62,551 bases of DNA from an uncultured Chitinophaga sp. (GTDB taxonomy: Bacteria > Bacteroidota > Bacteroidia > Chitinophagales > Chitinophagaceae), in the NCBI RefSeq assembly GCF_946479755.1, contig NZ_CAMLHC010000041.1, forward strand, positions 1-62,551. Reading direction: 5' to 3'. How positions within the stretch are numbered: the stretch's first letter is position 1; each line of letters starts with the position of its first letter. Below are positions 34,551-45,181 of the stretch, piece by piece. The notes under the pieces are model-generated. The model had not been told where the DNA came from. It made no database searches and saw only the letters and a list, made by a program, of their open reading frames with translations. The position numbers were made by a program, and so were the translations under genes.

Positions 34551-35015
34551 ATGGCAAACGAACAAGTGATAAAAGCTATCCGGGAATTGGCAGAAGGACT
34601 GCTGGCAAATAATCCCGACGATTTTTTGGTAGAAATCAGGATAAAACCCACTAATAACATTAAACTCTTTATTGATGGGGATAAGGGGATACCAGTGGAT
34701 AAACTGGTGTCTTTCAACCGCAAACTCTACGCATTGCTGGAAACCAGCGAGCTCTTTCCGGACAACGATTTCTCCCTGGAAGTTTCTTCCCCCGGGCTCG
34801 ACGAGCCGCTGAAACTGCACAGACAATACCTGAAAAACATTGGCCGTAAAGTGGAAGTCACTCTCCTTGACGGTGCAGTGAAAGAAGGTACATTGCTGAC
34901 GGTAACGGATGACTCCATCACCATCGAGGAAACAATCGGCAAAAAGAAAGAAACCAAACAAACGGAATTAAAACTAAATGAAATAAAGCACACGAAAGTG
35001 TGCATCGTGTTTTAA
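34551..35015 (+). CDS. rimP: Ribosome maturation factor RimP
   Basis: 154 residues; assists 30S subunit assembly. ATG 34551 is chosen because MANEQVIKAIRELAEGL aligns with RimP N-termini; the in-frame ATG at 34503 would read through the leader hairpin. Family features include the FSLEVSSPGLDEPLK signature. First gene of rimP-nusA-infB, 16 bp before nusA, the conserved bacterial order. Confidence 0.96.
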   Translation: MANEQVIKAIRELAEGLLANNPDDFLVEIRIKPTNNIKLFIDGDKGIPVDKLVSFNRKLYALLETSELFPDNDFSLEVSSPGLDEPLKLHRQYLKNIGRKVEVTLLDGAVKEGTLLTVTDDSITIEETIGKKKETKQTELKLNEIKHTKVCIVF

Positions 35016-35031
35016 AATATAATACATAAAC

Positions 35032-36279
35032 ATGGCTAGTATTAACCTGATTGAGTCATTCACCGAGTTCAAGGAGGCGGAAAACATTGACCGCCCTACG
35101 TTGATGAAGGTATTGGAAGATGTGTTCAAAACACTGCTGCGGAAAAAGTATGGCTCTGATGAGAATTTTGACGTGATCGTAAATACAGAGAAAGGTGACC
35201 TTGAAATATTACGCCGCCGCACTATCGTGTCTGACGGCGAAGTGGAAGACGAAAATGCGCAGATCGCCTATTCCGACGCCATTAAAGTAGAACCGGACTA
35301 CCAGATTGGGGAAGATCTCTATGAAGAAGTAGAGATCCTCGACTTCGGCCGCAGGGCTATCCTCGCCGCCAAACAAACCCTCTCCGCGCGTATCGGCGAC
35401 CTTAAAAAGAACATCCTGGTAAAGAAATACGCCGACAAAGCAGGCGAAATTGTTACCGGGGAAGTATACCAGGTTTGGAAAAAAGAAGTTTTATTGCTTG
35501 ATGATGAGGGGAATGAGTTAATTTTGCCCAAATCTGAGCAGATTCCGACGGATTACTTCAAAAAAGGAGAAAATGTAAGAGCGGTAGTAAAGAAAGTGGA
35601 AATGAAGAACAACGCACCACTCATCATTCTTTCCCGCACACATCCATCCTTCCTGGCTAAATTGCTGGAAATTGAAGTACCCGAGATCTTTGACGGCCTG
35701 ATTGTGATCAAGAAAATCGTCCGCGAACCTGGCGAAAGAGCGAAAGTGGCCGTTGAATCCTACGATGACCGTATCGACCCGGTAGGTGCCTGTGTAGGGA
35801 TGAAAGGTAGCCGCATCCACGGCATCGTGCGCGAGCTCAGAAACGAAAATATCGATATCATCAACTATACTACCAACATTCAGCTGTTGATTCAGCGCTC
35901 CCTCACACCCGCCCGGATCAGCCGCATGGAAGTAGATAGCGAAAACAAATACGCTTCCGTTTACCTCAACCCTGACCAGGTATCACTGGCCATCGGTAAA
36001 AAAGGCGTTAACATCAAACTCGCCTGCGAACTCACAGGCTTTGAAATTGATGTCTTCCGCGACGAAGCCCAGGAACAGGCTGAATTTGATATCGATCTGG
36101 AAGAATTCTCAGATGAAATCGAAGAATGGATCATTGACGAACTGAAAAGAATAGGTTGTGACACTGCCCGCAGCGTATTAGAGCTGACCACTGAAGAACT
36201 GGTTCGCCGTTCGGATCTGGAAGAAGAGACAGTGCAGGATGTAAGAAGAATATTACAGGAAGAGTTTGACAAAGAATAA
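35032..36279 (+). CDS. nusA: Transcription termination/antitermination factor NusA
   Basis: 415 residues. N-terminal RNA-polymerase-binding domain (about 1-125), S1 domain (about 135-200; [18 protein letters not shown]) and two KH domains (about 230-345; [26 protein letters not shown] and [15 protein letters not shown]). A short acidic C-terminal helical segment follows. Modulates pausing, termination and antitermination. NusA itself could act on the leader terminator of its own operon, as autoregulation is known in E. coli. Confidence 0.97.
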   Translation: MASINLIESFTEFKEAENIDRPTLMKVLEDVFKTLLRKKYGSDENFDVIVNTEKGDLEILRRRTIVSDGEVEDENAQIAYSDAIKVEPDYQIGEDLYEEVEILDFGRRAILAAKQTLSARIGDLKKNILVKKYADKAGEIVTGEVYQVWKKEVLLLDDEGNELILPKSEQIPTDYFKKGENVRAVVKKVEMKNNAPLIILSRTHPSFLAKLLEIEVPEIFDGLIVIKKIVREPGERAKVAVESYDDRIDPVGACVGMKGSRIHGIVRELRNENIDIINYTTNIQLLIQRSLTPARISRMEVDSENKYASVYLNPDQVSLAIGKKGVNIKLACELTGFEIDVFRDEAQEQAEFDIDLEEFSDEIEEWIIDELKRIGCDTARSVLELTTEELVRRSDLEEETVQDVRRILQEEFDKE

Positions 36280-36365
36280 AGCCCAGCCAGAAACCTTCCC
36301 AGGTAAAGGGCTTATTAGAAGGGGAATTGATTTTTTCGAGTTATTGTTTAAACGTAAAAAAACAT

Positions 36366-36384
36366 CCCGTTTGGAAGAAACGGG
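36366..36384 (+). promoter_or_regulatory. Hairpin in the nusA-infB spacer
   Basis: CCCGTTT-GGAAG-AAACGGG in a 130-bp spacer, 25 bp before the infB ATG. No T-run, so more likely an RNA-stability or translation element than a terminator. Confidence 0.45.
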
Positions 36385-36409
36385 AAACAGGGGAGGCCCG
36401 AAATACGAT

Positions 36410-39400
36410 ATGCCTGAAACAACAAACAACACACCACGATTGCTGGCTGCAGCCAAAGAGTTTAATATTGGTAAGGAAACGCTCATCGATTTCCTTAGCA
36501 ATAAAGGCTTCGATATGGGCGGCTTTGGATCTCCAAATGCCCGCCTTACGGCTGTCATGTACACAGCTCTGCAGTCGGAATTCCAGCAGGACAAGGCTAA
36601 CAAACGCAAAAGCGACCAGATAGCCCTGCCCAAAGGAAGCGTGTTAGAAACAAAGATGAAGAAGGAGAAAGAGGAAGCAGAGGCTGCGGCAAAAAAGAAC
36701 CTGAAAGATAAAGATGAGGCTGCACCCGTAGCGGAAGCTCCCAAAGCTGAACAAGCCCCCGAACCTAAACAGGAACCTGTGAAGGAAACGCCTAAGAAGG
36801 AACCTCAGGCGGCTGCCCCGGCTCAACCCACACCCCCTCCGGTAAAAGAAAAAGAGGAAGCCAAGCCCAAACAAGAACCTCCGGCTGTTACAGCTCCCCC
36901 TGTTGCGGAAGTTCCGAAAGCACCGGCTACTCCCGCTGAACCGGAAGTCGTGAAAACAGAATCTCCTAAGATTAACGGTCCGAAAGTCATCACCACGATC
37001 GACCTCGACGCCCTTAACCGTAATAAAAAACCCGCTGCCAAAAAAGAACCGGAAGAAAAACCGGCTCCGCAACCCGCAGCACCTGCTCCCAAAGAGGAAA
37101 AACCACAACCGGCAACTCCTCCCGTAGCAGCTAAACCGGAAGAAAAACCGGAACCCACGCCGGCTCCGACTGCCCCCGTTGCAAAACAGGAAGACGTGGA
37201 GAAAGCAGCACCCAAAGCGGAAAAAGCTGAACCAGCTCCCGCTCCGCAAGCAGAGAAAGTAGCGCAAACAGTTAAAACCGATACGACAGAAAAAACGGAA
37301 AAAGCCGCACCGGTTGAAGATAAACCTGTAGTTAACAAAGTGGAAGAAGTATTACAAGAGGCAAAACCGGCTGCAATCAAAGAACCGGCTAACATTCCTG
37401 TTAAACAGCCCGTAAAGGAAGAACAACGCAATATTCCGCCTGCCCCTGCTGCTGAAAACACACCAACTCCTCCCCAACAACCGGAAGAGCCCACCGTGAT
37501 CAGTAACATCCAGGCCGAAAAACTGACCGGCCCCAAAGTAATCGGGAAAATCGAACTGCCCGTTCAGTCCGACAGACGCGATAACAATAAAGGCAACTTC
37601 AACCGCGATGAAAAACGTAAACGTAAACGTATCATCGTGGAGAAAAAACCCGAGCCCATCCAGCCGAAAGACTTCAAAGAAGGCGGCCAGCAAGGACAAG
37701 GCGGCGGTAACCGTCCCCACCACGAAAACCGCGACAACCGCGGCGATAACCGTGGCGGCAATCGCCCGCACGGCGACAACCGTAACCAGGGTGATAACCG
37801 CAACCAGGGCGGCCAGGGTCATGGTAACAGACCCGGCGGCCAGCAAGGCCAGGGCGGCGGCTTCAACAGAGGCGGCGGTCAGCAAGGCGGTGGCTTTAAC
37901 AGAGGCCAGGGCGGCGGCCAGGGCCATAACAGACCCGGCGGCCAGCAAGGCCAGGGCGGCTTCAACAGACAAGGCGGCCAGGGTGGTAACAGACCCGGCT
38001 TCAACAGACCCGGCCAGGGCGGCAACTTCCGTCCGGGTGGTCGTGGCACTGATGATAAACGCACTGTGGAAGAAAAGGAAATCGATAAAAACGAAATCCA
38101 GAATAAAATCAAGGAAACCATGGCCAAACTCGGTGGCGGCGGTCGCGGTAAAAACGTGAAGGCCAAACACCGTAGGGAAAAACGTGAGGAAAGAGCTAGC
38201 CAGAAAGCCAAAGAGGGCGTTGAAGACAACAAACTCCAGGTAACGGAATTCGTTTCCGTAAGCGAACTCGCCAACCTCATGGACGTAAGCTTCGCCGAAG
38301 TCATCTCCAAATGTATGGGCCTCGGTATCATGGTATCCATCAACCAACGCCTCGACGCGGAAGTAATCGAACTCGTAGCCGGCGAATTTGGCTATGAAGT
38401 GGAATTCATCGGCCTCGACGCTGTGGAAGACTCCGAAGAAGAAGAAGATGTAGACGCTCCGGAAGATCTGCTGCCCCGCGCACCGATCGTTACCATCATG
38501 GGTCACGTTGACCACGGTAAAACATCGCTGCTCGACTATATCCGCAGCGCCAACGTAGTAGCCGGTGAAGCAGGGGGTATCACCCAGCACATCGGTGCCT
38601 ACCAGGTAACCACCGCGAACGGTAAAAAAATCACCTTCCTCGATACCCCAGGCCACGAAGCCTTTACGGCCATGCGTGCCCGCGGTGCCAAAGCAGCGGA
38701 CATCGCCGTTATCGTGGTAGCTGCCGACGACGCCATCATGCCTCAGACAAGAGAAGCCATCTCCCACTCTCAGGCTGCCGGCCTCCCAATGGTATTCGCT
38801 ATCAACAAAATTGATAAAGAAGGCGCCAACCCGGAAAAAATTAAAGAACAACTGGCCCAACTGAACCTCCTCGTGGAAGACTGGGGCGGTAAATACCAAA
38901 GCCAGGAAATATCCGCTAAAAGCGGCCTCAATATCGACGTCCTGCTGGAAAAAATCCTGCTGGAAGCGGAACTGCTCGAACTGAAAGCCAACCCGAACCG
39001 CGAAGGCTCCGGAAGCATCGTGGAAGCATCCCTCGATAAAGGCCGCGGCTACGTAGCCTCCCTGCTGGTACAAAACGGTACCCTCCGCCAGGGTGACACC
39101 ATCGTGTCAGGCTCCTTCTACGGTAAAATCAAAGCCATGTTCAACGAACGCGGCCAACGAATGGAAGAAGCAGGCCCATCCATGCCGGTACAGGTGCTCG
39201 GCCTCAACGGCGCACCACAAGCCGGTGAGAAATTCAAAATGTACGAAGACGAATCTGAAGCAAAAGAAACAGCTAACCGCAGAGCTCAGATCGTTCGCGA
39301 ACAAGGTATCCGCACCAAGAAACATATCACCCTCGATGAAATCGGCCGCAGGCTGGCACTGGGTAACTTTAAACAGCTCAACCTCATCATCAAGGCCGAC

Positions 39401-39979
39401 TTCGACGGCTCTGTGGAAGCATTGAGCGACTCCCTCCAGAAACTGTCTACCGAAGAAATCGTCATCAGTATCGTACACAAAGCAGTAGGCCAGATCACCG
39501 AATCCGACGTATTGCTCGCTACTGCCTCCGACGCCATCATCCTCGGTTTCCAGGTACGACCCTCTTCTCAGGCCGCCAAACTTGCAGAAAAGGAAAACAT
39601 CGAAATCCGCAACTACTCCATCATCTACGATGCGATCGACGAGATCAAAAGCGCGATGGAAGGGATGCTGGAACCCAAAATCGAGAAAAAAGTGGTGTGC
39701 AACGTACAAGTACGCGAAACCTACAAATTCGACAAGGTTACCGTGGCCGGTTGCTTCGTACTCGATGGCAAGCTGACCAGAAACACCCGCATCAACGTAG
39801 TACGCGACGGTATCGTAGTCCACACCGGCGAACTCGGCTCCCTCAAACGTTATAAAGACGACGTGAAGGAAGTAGCCGCCAACATGGAGTGCGGTCTCAG
39901 TATCCGCAACTACAGCGACCTCAGACCCGACGATATCATCGAAGGCTTCGAAGAGGTGGAAGTAAAAAGAACACTCTAA
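36410..39979 (+). CDS. infB: Translation initiation factor IF-2 with extended low-complexity N-terminus
   Basis: 1189 residues from ATG 36410 ([18 protein letters not shown], the conserved IF2_N start); upstream in-frame sequence overlaps nusA and looks like spacer. IF2_N (about 1-55), Pro/Ala/Glu/Lys-rich region (about 80-410), a Gly/Gln/Asn/Arg-rich tract (about 425-546), the second IF2_N-like module (near 600-660), then the GTPase with GHVDHGKT (698-705), DTPGHEAF and NKID motifs, and C-terminal beta-barrel domains. It places initiator tRNA on the ribosome. E. coli IF2 is about 890 residues, so the extra length is the tract. Confidence 0.97.
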   Translation: MPETTNNTPRLLAAAKEFNIGKETLIDFLSNKGFDMGGFGSPNARLTAVMYTALQSEFQQDKANKRKSDQIALPKGSVLETKMKKEKEEAEAAAKKNLKDKDEAAPVAEAPKAEQAPEPKQEPVKETPKKEPQAAAPAQPTPPPVKEKEEAKPKQEPPAVTAPPVAEVPKAPATPAEPEVVKTESPKINGPKVITTIDLDALNRNKKPAAKKEPEEKPAPQPAAPAPKEEKPQPATPPVAAKPEEKPEPTPAPTAPVAKQEDVEKAAPKAEKAEPAPAPQAEKVAQTVKTDTTEKTEKAAPVEDKPVVNKVEEVLQEAKPAAIKEPANIPVKQPVKEEQRNIPPAPAAENTPTPPQQPEEPTVISNIQAEKLTGPKVIGKIELPVQSDRRDNNKGNFNRDEKRKRKRIIVEKKPEPIQPKDFKEGGQQGQGGGNRPHHENRDNRGDNRGGNRPHGDNRNQGDNRNQGGQGHGNRPGGQQGQGGGFNRGGGQQGGGFNRGQGGGQGHNRPGGQQGQGGFNRQGGQGGNRPGFNRPGQGGNFRPGGRGTDDKRTVEEKEIDKNEIQNKIKETMAKLGGGGRGKNVKAKHRREKREERASQKAKEGVEDNKLQVTEFVSVSELANLMDVSFAEVISKCMGLGIMVSINQRLDAEVIELVAGEFGYEVEFIGLDAVEDSEEEEDVDAPEDLLPRAPIVTIMGHVDHGKTSLLDYIRSANVVAGEAGGITQHIGAYQVTTANGKKITFLDTPGHEAFTAMRARGAKAADIAVIVVAADDAIMPQTREAISHSQAAGLPMVFAINKIDKEGANPEKIKEQLAQLNLLVEDWGGKYQSQEISAKSGLNIDVLLEKILLEAELLELKANPNREGSGSIVEASLDKGRGYVASLLVQNGTLRQGDTIVSGSFYGKIKAMFNERGQRMEEAGPSMPVQVLGLNGAPQAGEKFKMYEDESEAKETANRRAQIVREQGIRTKKHITLDEIGRRLALGNFKQLNLIIKADFDGSVEALSDSLQKLSTEEIVISIVHKAVGQITESDVLLATASDAIILGFQVRPSSQAAKLAEKENIEIRNYSIIYDAIDEIKSAMEGMLEPKIEKKVVCNVQVRETYKFDKVTVAGCFVLDGKLTRNTRINVVRDGIVVHTGELGSLKRYKDDVKEVAANMECGLSIRNYSDLRPDDIIEGFEEVEVKRTL

Positions 39980-39985
39980 TACCCG

Positions 39986-40010
39986 CTACCCGGCCCCCAA
40001 GGCCGGGTAG
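39986..40010 (+). terminator. GC-rich hairpin after infB
   Basis: CTACCCGGCC-CCCAA-GGCCGGGTAG, perfect 10-bp stem 6 bp after the stop; no U-run. Confidence 0.6.
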
Positions 40011-40015
40011 ACATA

Positions 40016-40076
40016 AAAAAAGCTGTCAGAAATGGAGATACCCTCAATATCCCCGCTTTTTGACAGCTTTTTCTTT
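40016..40076 (+). terminator. Rho-independent terminator after infB
   Basis: AAAAAGCTGTCA … TGACAGCTTTTT with a long loop and a following T-rich stretch. Together with the preceding hairpin it probably ends the operon. Confidence 0.65.
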
Positions 40077-40168
40077 TGATATCCCTGCCCGACGGCGTAA
40101 AACCAAAGGCTTATCTAAACTTTTGTTAAATCCGTCGATATTAAATACAGTCCTGATCTTTAAATGGT

Positions 40169-40176
40169 TATTTTTG
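40169..40176 (+). promoter_or_regulatory. Candidate -7 element upstream of surA-like gene
   Basis: TATTTTTG fits TAnnTTTG, 17 bp before the ATG. Confidence 0.4.
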
Positions 40177-40193
40177 GATTTTACCGCTATAAT

Positions 40194-41573
40194 ATGAAGA
40201 AACTTTTGGCTTTATCTGCAGGAGCTTTGCTGTTATGGCAAGCTGCTGCCGCTCAGCAAAAACTCGTGGCAGACAAAATTATCGGCGTAGTAGGGGATAA
40301 GATTATCCTCAAATCCGATATGGACGGCGCCCTGGCAGACCAGGCTCGGAACTCCCCCGATGGCACCGTCAGCCCCCAGGCTGCCTGCACTACCATGGAA
40401 ATGCTGATCTCCCAAAAGGTGATGGTGCTCCAGGCAGAAAGGGACAGCTTGCCCGTTTCTGACGGAGACGTGGAAGCACAGATGGAAAACCGTATCCGCT
40501 ACTTCGAACAGCTCTACGGTACCAAAGAAAAAATGAAAGAAATTACCGGCTATAGCGTATACCAGCTCCGCGAACGGTTCCGCCAACCCATCAAGGAAGG
40601 CCTGCTCGCTCAAGCCATGCGCAATAAAGTGGTGGAAAACGTAAAAGTAACCCCCTCCGAAGTAAAACGCTACTTCGACGCCATCCCGAAAGACAGCCTG
40701 CATTTCTATGAGTCCGAACTGGAAATAGGACAACTCGTCCTCATCCCCAAAGCGACCCGCGAAATGGACAACTACGCCATCGAACGCCTCCAGGACTTCA
40801 AAAAAAGAGTGGTCAACAAGGAATCCGACTTCGGGTCCCTCGCCATCCTCTACTCTGAAGACCCCGGCGTGAAAGAAAACAAAGGCATCTACGTGATGAA
40901 CCGCAGCGATAAACAATGGGACGCCGACTTCATGGCGGCAGCTTTCCGTCTGAAAGAAGGTGAAATATCCTCCCCCGTGAAATCACAGTTCGGTTATCAC
41001 CTCATCCAGATGATCAAACGCTCCGGCGATAACGTCACCGTTCAGCATATCCTGCTCAAAGCAGCAGTGACCAAATCCGACCTCGCCGGCGCCACCACCA
41101 AACTGGATTCCATCCGCAACCTGATCGTGAACAACAAACTCACCTTCTCCGAAGCGGTAGCCAAATACAGCGACGCACCCAGCGCCAAATTCGACGGCGG
41201 TATGCTCCAGTCCAAAACCGGAGAAGGTACCCTGCTCACCATCGACCAGCTGGACGATCCCTCCGAAAGAGATATCGTACTCATGCTCGATACCCTTAAA
41301 CCCGGAAAGATATCCGCCCCCGTTGCGTTTACCGACGAAACAGGCCGCGCCGGCGTACGGATCGTGTACCTTAAAACACGCACCCAGCCACACCGCGAAA
41401 ACCTGAATGACGACTACTCCCGCATTCAGCAACGCACCCTCGATATCAAAAGGGCAGAAGCTATCAACAAATGGCTCATCGAAAAAATACCCACCTTCTA
41501 CGTACACGTGGATGATGATTATAAAAACTGTACCCACATCAGCCAATGGATGTCCTCCCTGGCAAAACAGTAA
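40194..41573 (+). CDS. Periplasmic peptidyl-prolyl isomerase/chaperone, SurA-like
   Basis: 459 residues from ATG 40194, which opens a signal peptide (MKKLLALSAGALLLWQAAAAQ). A SurA-type N-terminal chaperone domain (about 25-165; VADKIIGVVGDKIILKSD) precedes two parvulin PPIase domains (about 175-275 and 280-390; GIYVMNRSDKQWDADFMAAAFRLKEGEISSPVKSQFGYHLIQM and VQHILLKAAV…). Escorts outer-membrane proteins such as SusC through the periplasm. The end region has no clear domain. Confidence 0.92.
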   Translation: MKKLLALSAGALLLWQAAAAQQKLVADKIIGVVGDKIILKSDMDGALADQARNSPDGTVSPQAACTTMEMLISQKVMVLQAERDSLPVSDGDVEAQMENRIRYFEQLYGTKEKMKEITGYSVYQLRERFRQPIKEGLLAQAMRNKVVENVKVTPSEVKRYFDAIPKDSLHFYESELEIGQLVLIPKATREMDNYAIERLQDFKKRVVNKESDFGSLAILYSEDPGVKENKGIYVMNRSDKQWDADFMAAAFRLKEGEISSPVKSQFGYHLIQMIKRSGDNVTVQHILLKAAVTKSDLAGATTKLDSIRNLIVNNKLTFSEAVAKYSDAPSAKFDGGMLQSKTGEGTLLTIDQLDDPSERDIVLMLDTLKPGKISAPVAFTDETGRAGVRIVYLKTRTQPHRENLNDDYSRIQQRTLDIKRAEAINKWLIEKIPTFYVHVDDDYKNCTHISQWMSSLAKQ

Positions 41574-41780
41574 CGGACAGGATTTAAACTGATTTTCCGG
41601 AAGAGCGAAGATGGCAGCGAACAGCTCCTGTCTTCGCTCTTCTTCTTTTCCCCCTTTTTACCACCCGCTCTCCCCCCGTTTACCCCTACTACAGGTCGAT
41701 GCCTGCCTTTTTTCCCACTCCCCGCCGCCCGGCTTTCCACCACTCAACACGCACAATTCGTAATTCGCATTTTTTTGGCG

Positions 41781-41788
41781 TAACTTTG
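41781..41788 (+). promoter_or_regulatory. Candidate -7 element upstream of purF-like gene
   Basis: TAACTTTG fits TAnnTTTG, 18 bp before the ATG at 41807. Confidence 0.5.
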
Positions 41789-41806
41789 CGTCTTCAAATT
41801 TCAGCG

Positions 41807-43654
41807 ATGAGTGATGCGATCAAACATGAATGCGGCCTGGCATTCATAAGATTAAGAAAACCATTCTCTTATTACCAGCAAAAATATGGGACTGTGTTCT
41901 ATGGGCTGAACAAACTGTACCTGCTCATGGAAAAACAACACAACAGAGGCCAGGACGGCGCTGGGGTGGCCGCGGTAAAACTCAATACAGAACCGGGGGT
42001 TCCTTTCATGCACAGAATTCGCAGCGCCGCCCCACAGGCTATCGGCGATGTTTTCGGTAAAATCCGGGAAGAAATCCAGGAAATCGAAAAATACCAGCCC
42101 GAAATCACCAAATATCCCGGTCTCCTCAAAGGACATATCCGGTTTTTAGGTGAAAACCTGATGGGTCACCTCCGCTACGCTACACAGGGCAAAAATAACG
42201 TGGAACTCTGCCACCCCTTCGTACGCTACAACACCATCCCCGCCCGTAACCTCGCCATGGCGGGTAACTTTAACCTGGTAAACGCCGACGAACTCTTTAA
42301 GTTCGTACAGGTAAACCCCGGTGAAGTACATAAAAACTCCGACCTCGCCGCCATGCTGGAAACCGTTCATCACTTCCTCTGCAAAGAAGATGAAGAACGC
42401 CGCAACGGCCTCGATGTTAAAAATATCCTGCAACAGGCTTTCTCCATGTTCGACGGTGGCTACCACGCCTGCGGCCTTATCGGCACCGGCGACGCCTTCG
42501 TGATCCGCGATCCGCACGGCATCCGCCCGTCTTACTACTATATCAACGACGACGTAATCGTGGCCGCCTCCGAAAGAGCCGCCATCCGCACTACCTTCAA
42601 CGTAGGCGAAAATGAAGTGCTCGAACTGATGCCCGGCAACGCCCTCATCGTAAAAGAAAACGGCGAATACGCCATCGAACAGATCCTCGAAGCAAAAGAA
42701 CGCAAAGCCTGCTCCTTCGAAAGGATCTACTTCTCCCGCGGTAACGACGAAAAAATATACAAGGAACGTACCTCCCTGGGCCGTAACCTGTCCGCCACCG
42801 TGCTCAAAGCCATCGACAACGACCTGAGAAATACCATCTTCTCCTTCATCCCCAACACCGCTGAAGTAGCCTTCTACGGCCTCTTAAAAGGACTGGAAGA
42901 CTATCTCAACAAAATCAAAGTGGAGAGAATCCTCTCCTGGGGAAAAGACTTCGATGAGGAAAAACTCAACGAAATGGTCAACCGCCGCATCCGCATCGAT
43001 AAAATCGCTATCAAAGACGTGAAAATGCGCACCTTCATCACGGAAGATTCCAGCCGTAATGAAATGGTACAACACGTATACGATATCACCTACGGTACGG
43101 TAAGACCCGGCGTGGACTCCCTCGTGGTCATCGACGACTCCATCGTTCGCGGTACCACCCTCCGCGAAAGCATCATCAAAATGCTGGACCGCCTCGGCCC
43201 CAAACGCATCATCGTAGTGTCTTCTGCCCCGCAGATCCGCTACCCCGACTGCTATGGCATCGATATGAGCAAAATGGGCGACTTCGTAGCCTTCCAGGCC
43301 GCCATCGCCCTGCTGAAAGACCATGGCAAAGAACACATCCTCCAGGAAGCCTACGGTCTCTGTAAAGAATTACAACGCACCAACACCCTCCACGCACAAA
43401 ACGTGGTGAAAAACGTCTATAAACCGTTCACTCCGGAACAGATCTCCGCCAAAATCGCGGAAATCCTTACCCCGGAAGGCATCGGCGCCCAGGTGGAAGT
43501 CATCTACCAGTCCATCGAAAGCCTCCACGAGGCATGCCCCAACAACCTGGGCGACTGGTACTTCACCGGTAACTATCCCACCCCCGGCGGTAACCGCGTG
43601 GTGAACAAAGCTTTCATGAACTTCATGGAAGGCAAAAATGAAAGAGGCTACTAA
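41807..43654 (+). CDS. Amidophosphoribosyltransferase-family protein (PurF-like, long form)
   Basis: 615 residues from ATG 41807. Processing would expose Cys9 (MSDAIKHE|CG), the glutaminase nucleophile; RGQDGAGVA and GHLRYATQG are the Ntn glutaminase motifs. A PRTase domain follows with the PRPP loop VVIDDSIVRGTTLRE (near 440). It is about 110 residues longer than E. coli PurF. Several canonical motifs differ: the usual YFARPDS is YFSRGND, and CxxCFTG of Fe-S enzymes is GDWYFTG. So it may be a divergent paralog rather than the main purine enzyme. Confidence 0.85.
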   Translation: MSDAIKHECGLAFIRLRKPFSYYQQKYGTVFYGLNKLYLLMEKQHNRGQDGAGVAAVKLNTEPGVPFMHRIRSAAPQAIGDVFGKIREEIQEIEKYQPEITKYPGLLKGHIRFLGENLMGHLRYATQGKNNVELCHPFVRYNTIPARNLAMAGNFNLVNADELFKFVQVNPGEVHKNSDLAAMLETVHHFLCKEDEERRNGLDVKNILQQAFSMFDGGYHACGLIGTGDAFVIRDPHGIRPSYYYINDDVIVAASERAAIRTTFNVGENEVLELMPGNALIVKENGEYAIEQILEAKERKACSFERIYFSRGNDEKIYKERTSLGRNLSATVLKAIDNDLRNTIFSFIPNTAEVAFYGLLKGLEDYLNKIKVERILSWGKDFDEEKLNEMVNRRIRIDKIAIKDVKMRTFITEDSSRNEMVQHVYDITYGTVRPGVDSLVVIDDSIVRGTTLRESIIKMLDRLGPKRIIVVSSAPQIRYPDCYGIDMSKMGDFVAFQAAIALLKDHGKEHILQEAYGLCKELQRTNTLHAQNVVKNVYKPFTPEQISAKIAEILTPEGIGAQVEVIYQSIESLHEACPNNLGDWYFTGNYPTPGGNRVVNKAFMNFMEGKNERGY

Positions 43655-43677
43655 AAAGAAGACTCCCCTTCATCATA

Positions 43678-43714
43678 AAAAAAGCGAAGATCAGTACCTG
43701 ATCTTCGCTTTTTT
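43678..43714 (+). terminator. Rho-independent terminator after purF-like gene
   Basis: AAAAAAGCGAAGATCAG-TAC-CTGATCTTCGCTTTTTT, perfect stem with T-run, 24 bp past the stop. Confidence 0.93.
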
Positions 43715-43838
43715 AGTAGTATCCGGCCGTGTTAATTTTGTCTTAAATCAGGCCACCCCATCCCGCTTTATTCTTCTAACACATTAACTTCCTGTAAATT
43801 CTTTATTTTCGTTCCGGTAAATCACCGTTTTCAAGCCC

Positions 43839-44333
43839 ATGAAAACACTCCTACTCATCCGTCATGCAAAATCCAGCTGGACCAATCCGGACATGGACGA
43901 TTTTGACAGACCGCTCAACAAGCGGGGTAAACAAAATGCGCCGGAAATGGCCCAACGCCTCGTTTCCAGGGGCATGGTCCCGGAGCTGATCATCGCCAGC
44001 CCCGCCAAACGCGCCCGCACTACCGCCAAAATCATGGCCGAAGAATGGCACTACCCCAAACAGGCCATCCTGCTGGAAGAAGAACTCTATCTCTGTTACG
44101 CCTCCACTTTCCTCAAGGTAATCACCCGGATAGACGACGACTTCAACGCAGTAGCCATCTTCGCTCATAACCCCGGTATCACGGACTTTGCCAACTACCT
44201 CACCGAAGAAATCCGCATCGATAACGTGCCCACCACCGGCATCTTTGCCATACAGGCCGACACCGACAGCTGGAAAGACTTCGACCTGGCCCGTAAAAAA
44301 TTCCTCTTCTTCGACTACCCCCGCAATAACTAA
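43839..44333 (+). CDS. SixA-like histidine phosphatase
   Basis: 164 residues of the branch-1 histidine phosphatase fold. The RHG-type motif is LLIRHAKSSW (His9), followed by RPLNKRGKQNAPEMA and the second catalytic His in IFAHNPGITDFANYL. SixA dephosphorylates phosphohistidine in phosphorelays; the substrate here is unknown. Its stop overlaps the convergent proC stop by 4 bp. Confidence 0.88.
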   Translation: MKTLLLIRHAKSSWTNPDMDDFDRPLNKRGKQNAPEMAQRLVSRGMVPELIIASPAKRARTTAKIMAEEWHYPKQAILLEEELYLCYASTFLKVITRIDDDFNAVAIFAHNPGITDFANYLTEEIRIDNVPTTGIFAIQADTDSWKDFDLARKKFLFFDYPRNN

Positions 44334-45127
44334 CCCTTCACGATCTTATTGTAGGAAGTACTAATACCTTTTATCAGGGATGAACTGAATCCCTGGTGCT
44401 CCATCTCATTCAAACCGGCAATGGTACAGCCCTTCGGCGTGGTCACCTTGTCAATCTCCTCCTCCGGGTGACGGTTCTCCCGGATCAGCAGCTCCGCAGC
44501 CCCTTTCACGGTCTGCGCAGCGATCAGGCTGGCCGTCCGCACGTCAAACCCGATTTCAATTCCTCCCTGGATATTGGCCCGGATAAACCGCAGCGCAAAA
44601 GCAATACCGCAGGCGCCCAATACCGTGGCGGCATCCATCAGTTTCTCGTCGATGCTCACCGTAGCGCCCAGCTGATCGAACATCGTCTTCACATAACGTA
44701 ACTGCTCTTCGCTGGCATTAGCGGCACAGATACAGGTAATAGATTCCTGTATGGCAATAGCGGTATTAGGCATAGCCCGCACCACCGGCATGTCCGGTAC
44801 GATATGCGACAAATCAGCAATGCTGACGCCCGTCACCACGCTGATCAAAATATGTTTCGCAGGGTCCAGGTCACCTTTCAGCTGCTGCAACACTTCCCGT
44901 ACATTATATGGCTTCAGTGCCACCACAATCACGTCCGACTGCCGGATGGCCCTGGCATTGTCTGTCTCCACCTGTACGCCGGCGGCCTTCAGATCGGCCA
45001 GCGTGCTGGTGTTCCGCTTGGTAACAGTAATATCGGAAGGCCGGGAAAAACCGCTTTTCACCAACCCCTGTGCGATAGCTGATCCCAGATTTCCCCCGCC
45101 AATAATGGCTATTTTTTTGGCTGACAT
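44330..45127 (-). CDS. proC: Pyrroline-5-carboxylate reductase
   Basis: 265 residues; last step of proline synthesis, reducing P5C with NAD(P)H in the cytoplasm. Rossmann motif IAIIGGGNLGSAIAQGL (6-22), then VRAMPNTAIAIQES and the C-terminal signature VTTPKGCTIAGLNEMEHQGF, which matches PROSITE-type P5CR. Length is as expected. The upstream region faces the helicase gene. Confidence 0.96.
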   Translation of the reverse strand: MSAKKIAIIGGGNLGSAIAQGLVKSGFSRPSDITVTKRNTSTLADLKAAGVQVETDNARAIRQSDVIVVALKPYNVREVLQQLKGDLDPAKHILISVVTGVSIADLSHIVPDMPVVRAMPNTAIAIQESITCICAANASEEQLRYVKTMFDQLGATVSIDEKLMDAATVLGACGIAFALRFIRANIQGGIEIGFDVRTASLIAAQTVKGAAELLIRENRHPEEEIDKVTTPKGCTIAGLNEMEHQGFSSSLIKGISTSYNKIVKG

Positions 45128-45181
45128 AAAAATTATTTTTTCAGATTAAATCCTACGGAAGGTATAACAATTGCGCCACTG

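Noticed and set aside
36266..36409. IF-2 start overlapping nusA
   Set aside because: Initiates at TTG, contains a hairpin region and does not resemble IF2_N; ATG 36410 matches the conserved N-terminus.
37682..38046. Repetitive DNA resembling a CRISPR array or tandem satellite
   Set aside because: The repeats are in frame, of irregular spacing, and encode the Gly-rich part of IF-2; no spacers or cas genes.
37352..39073. Long minus-strand open frame (573 codons) inside infB
   Set aside because: It is a mirror of infB codon bias; the translated product is low-complexity and matches no family, while infB on the other strand is certain.
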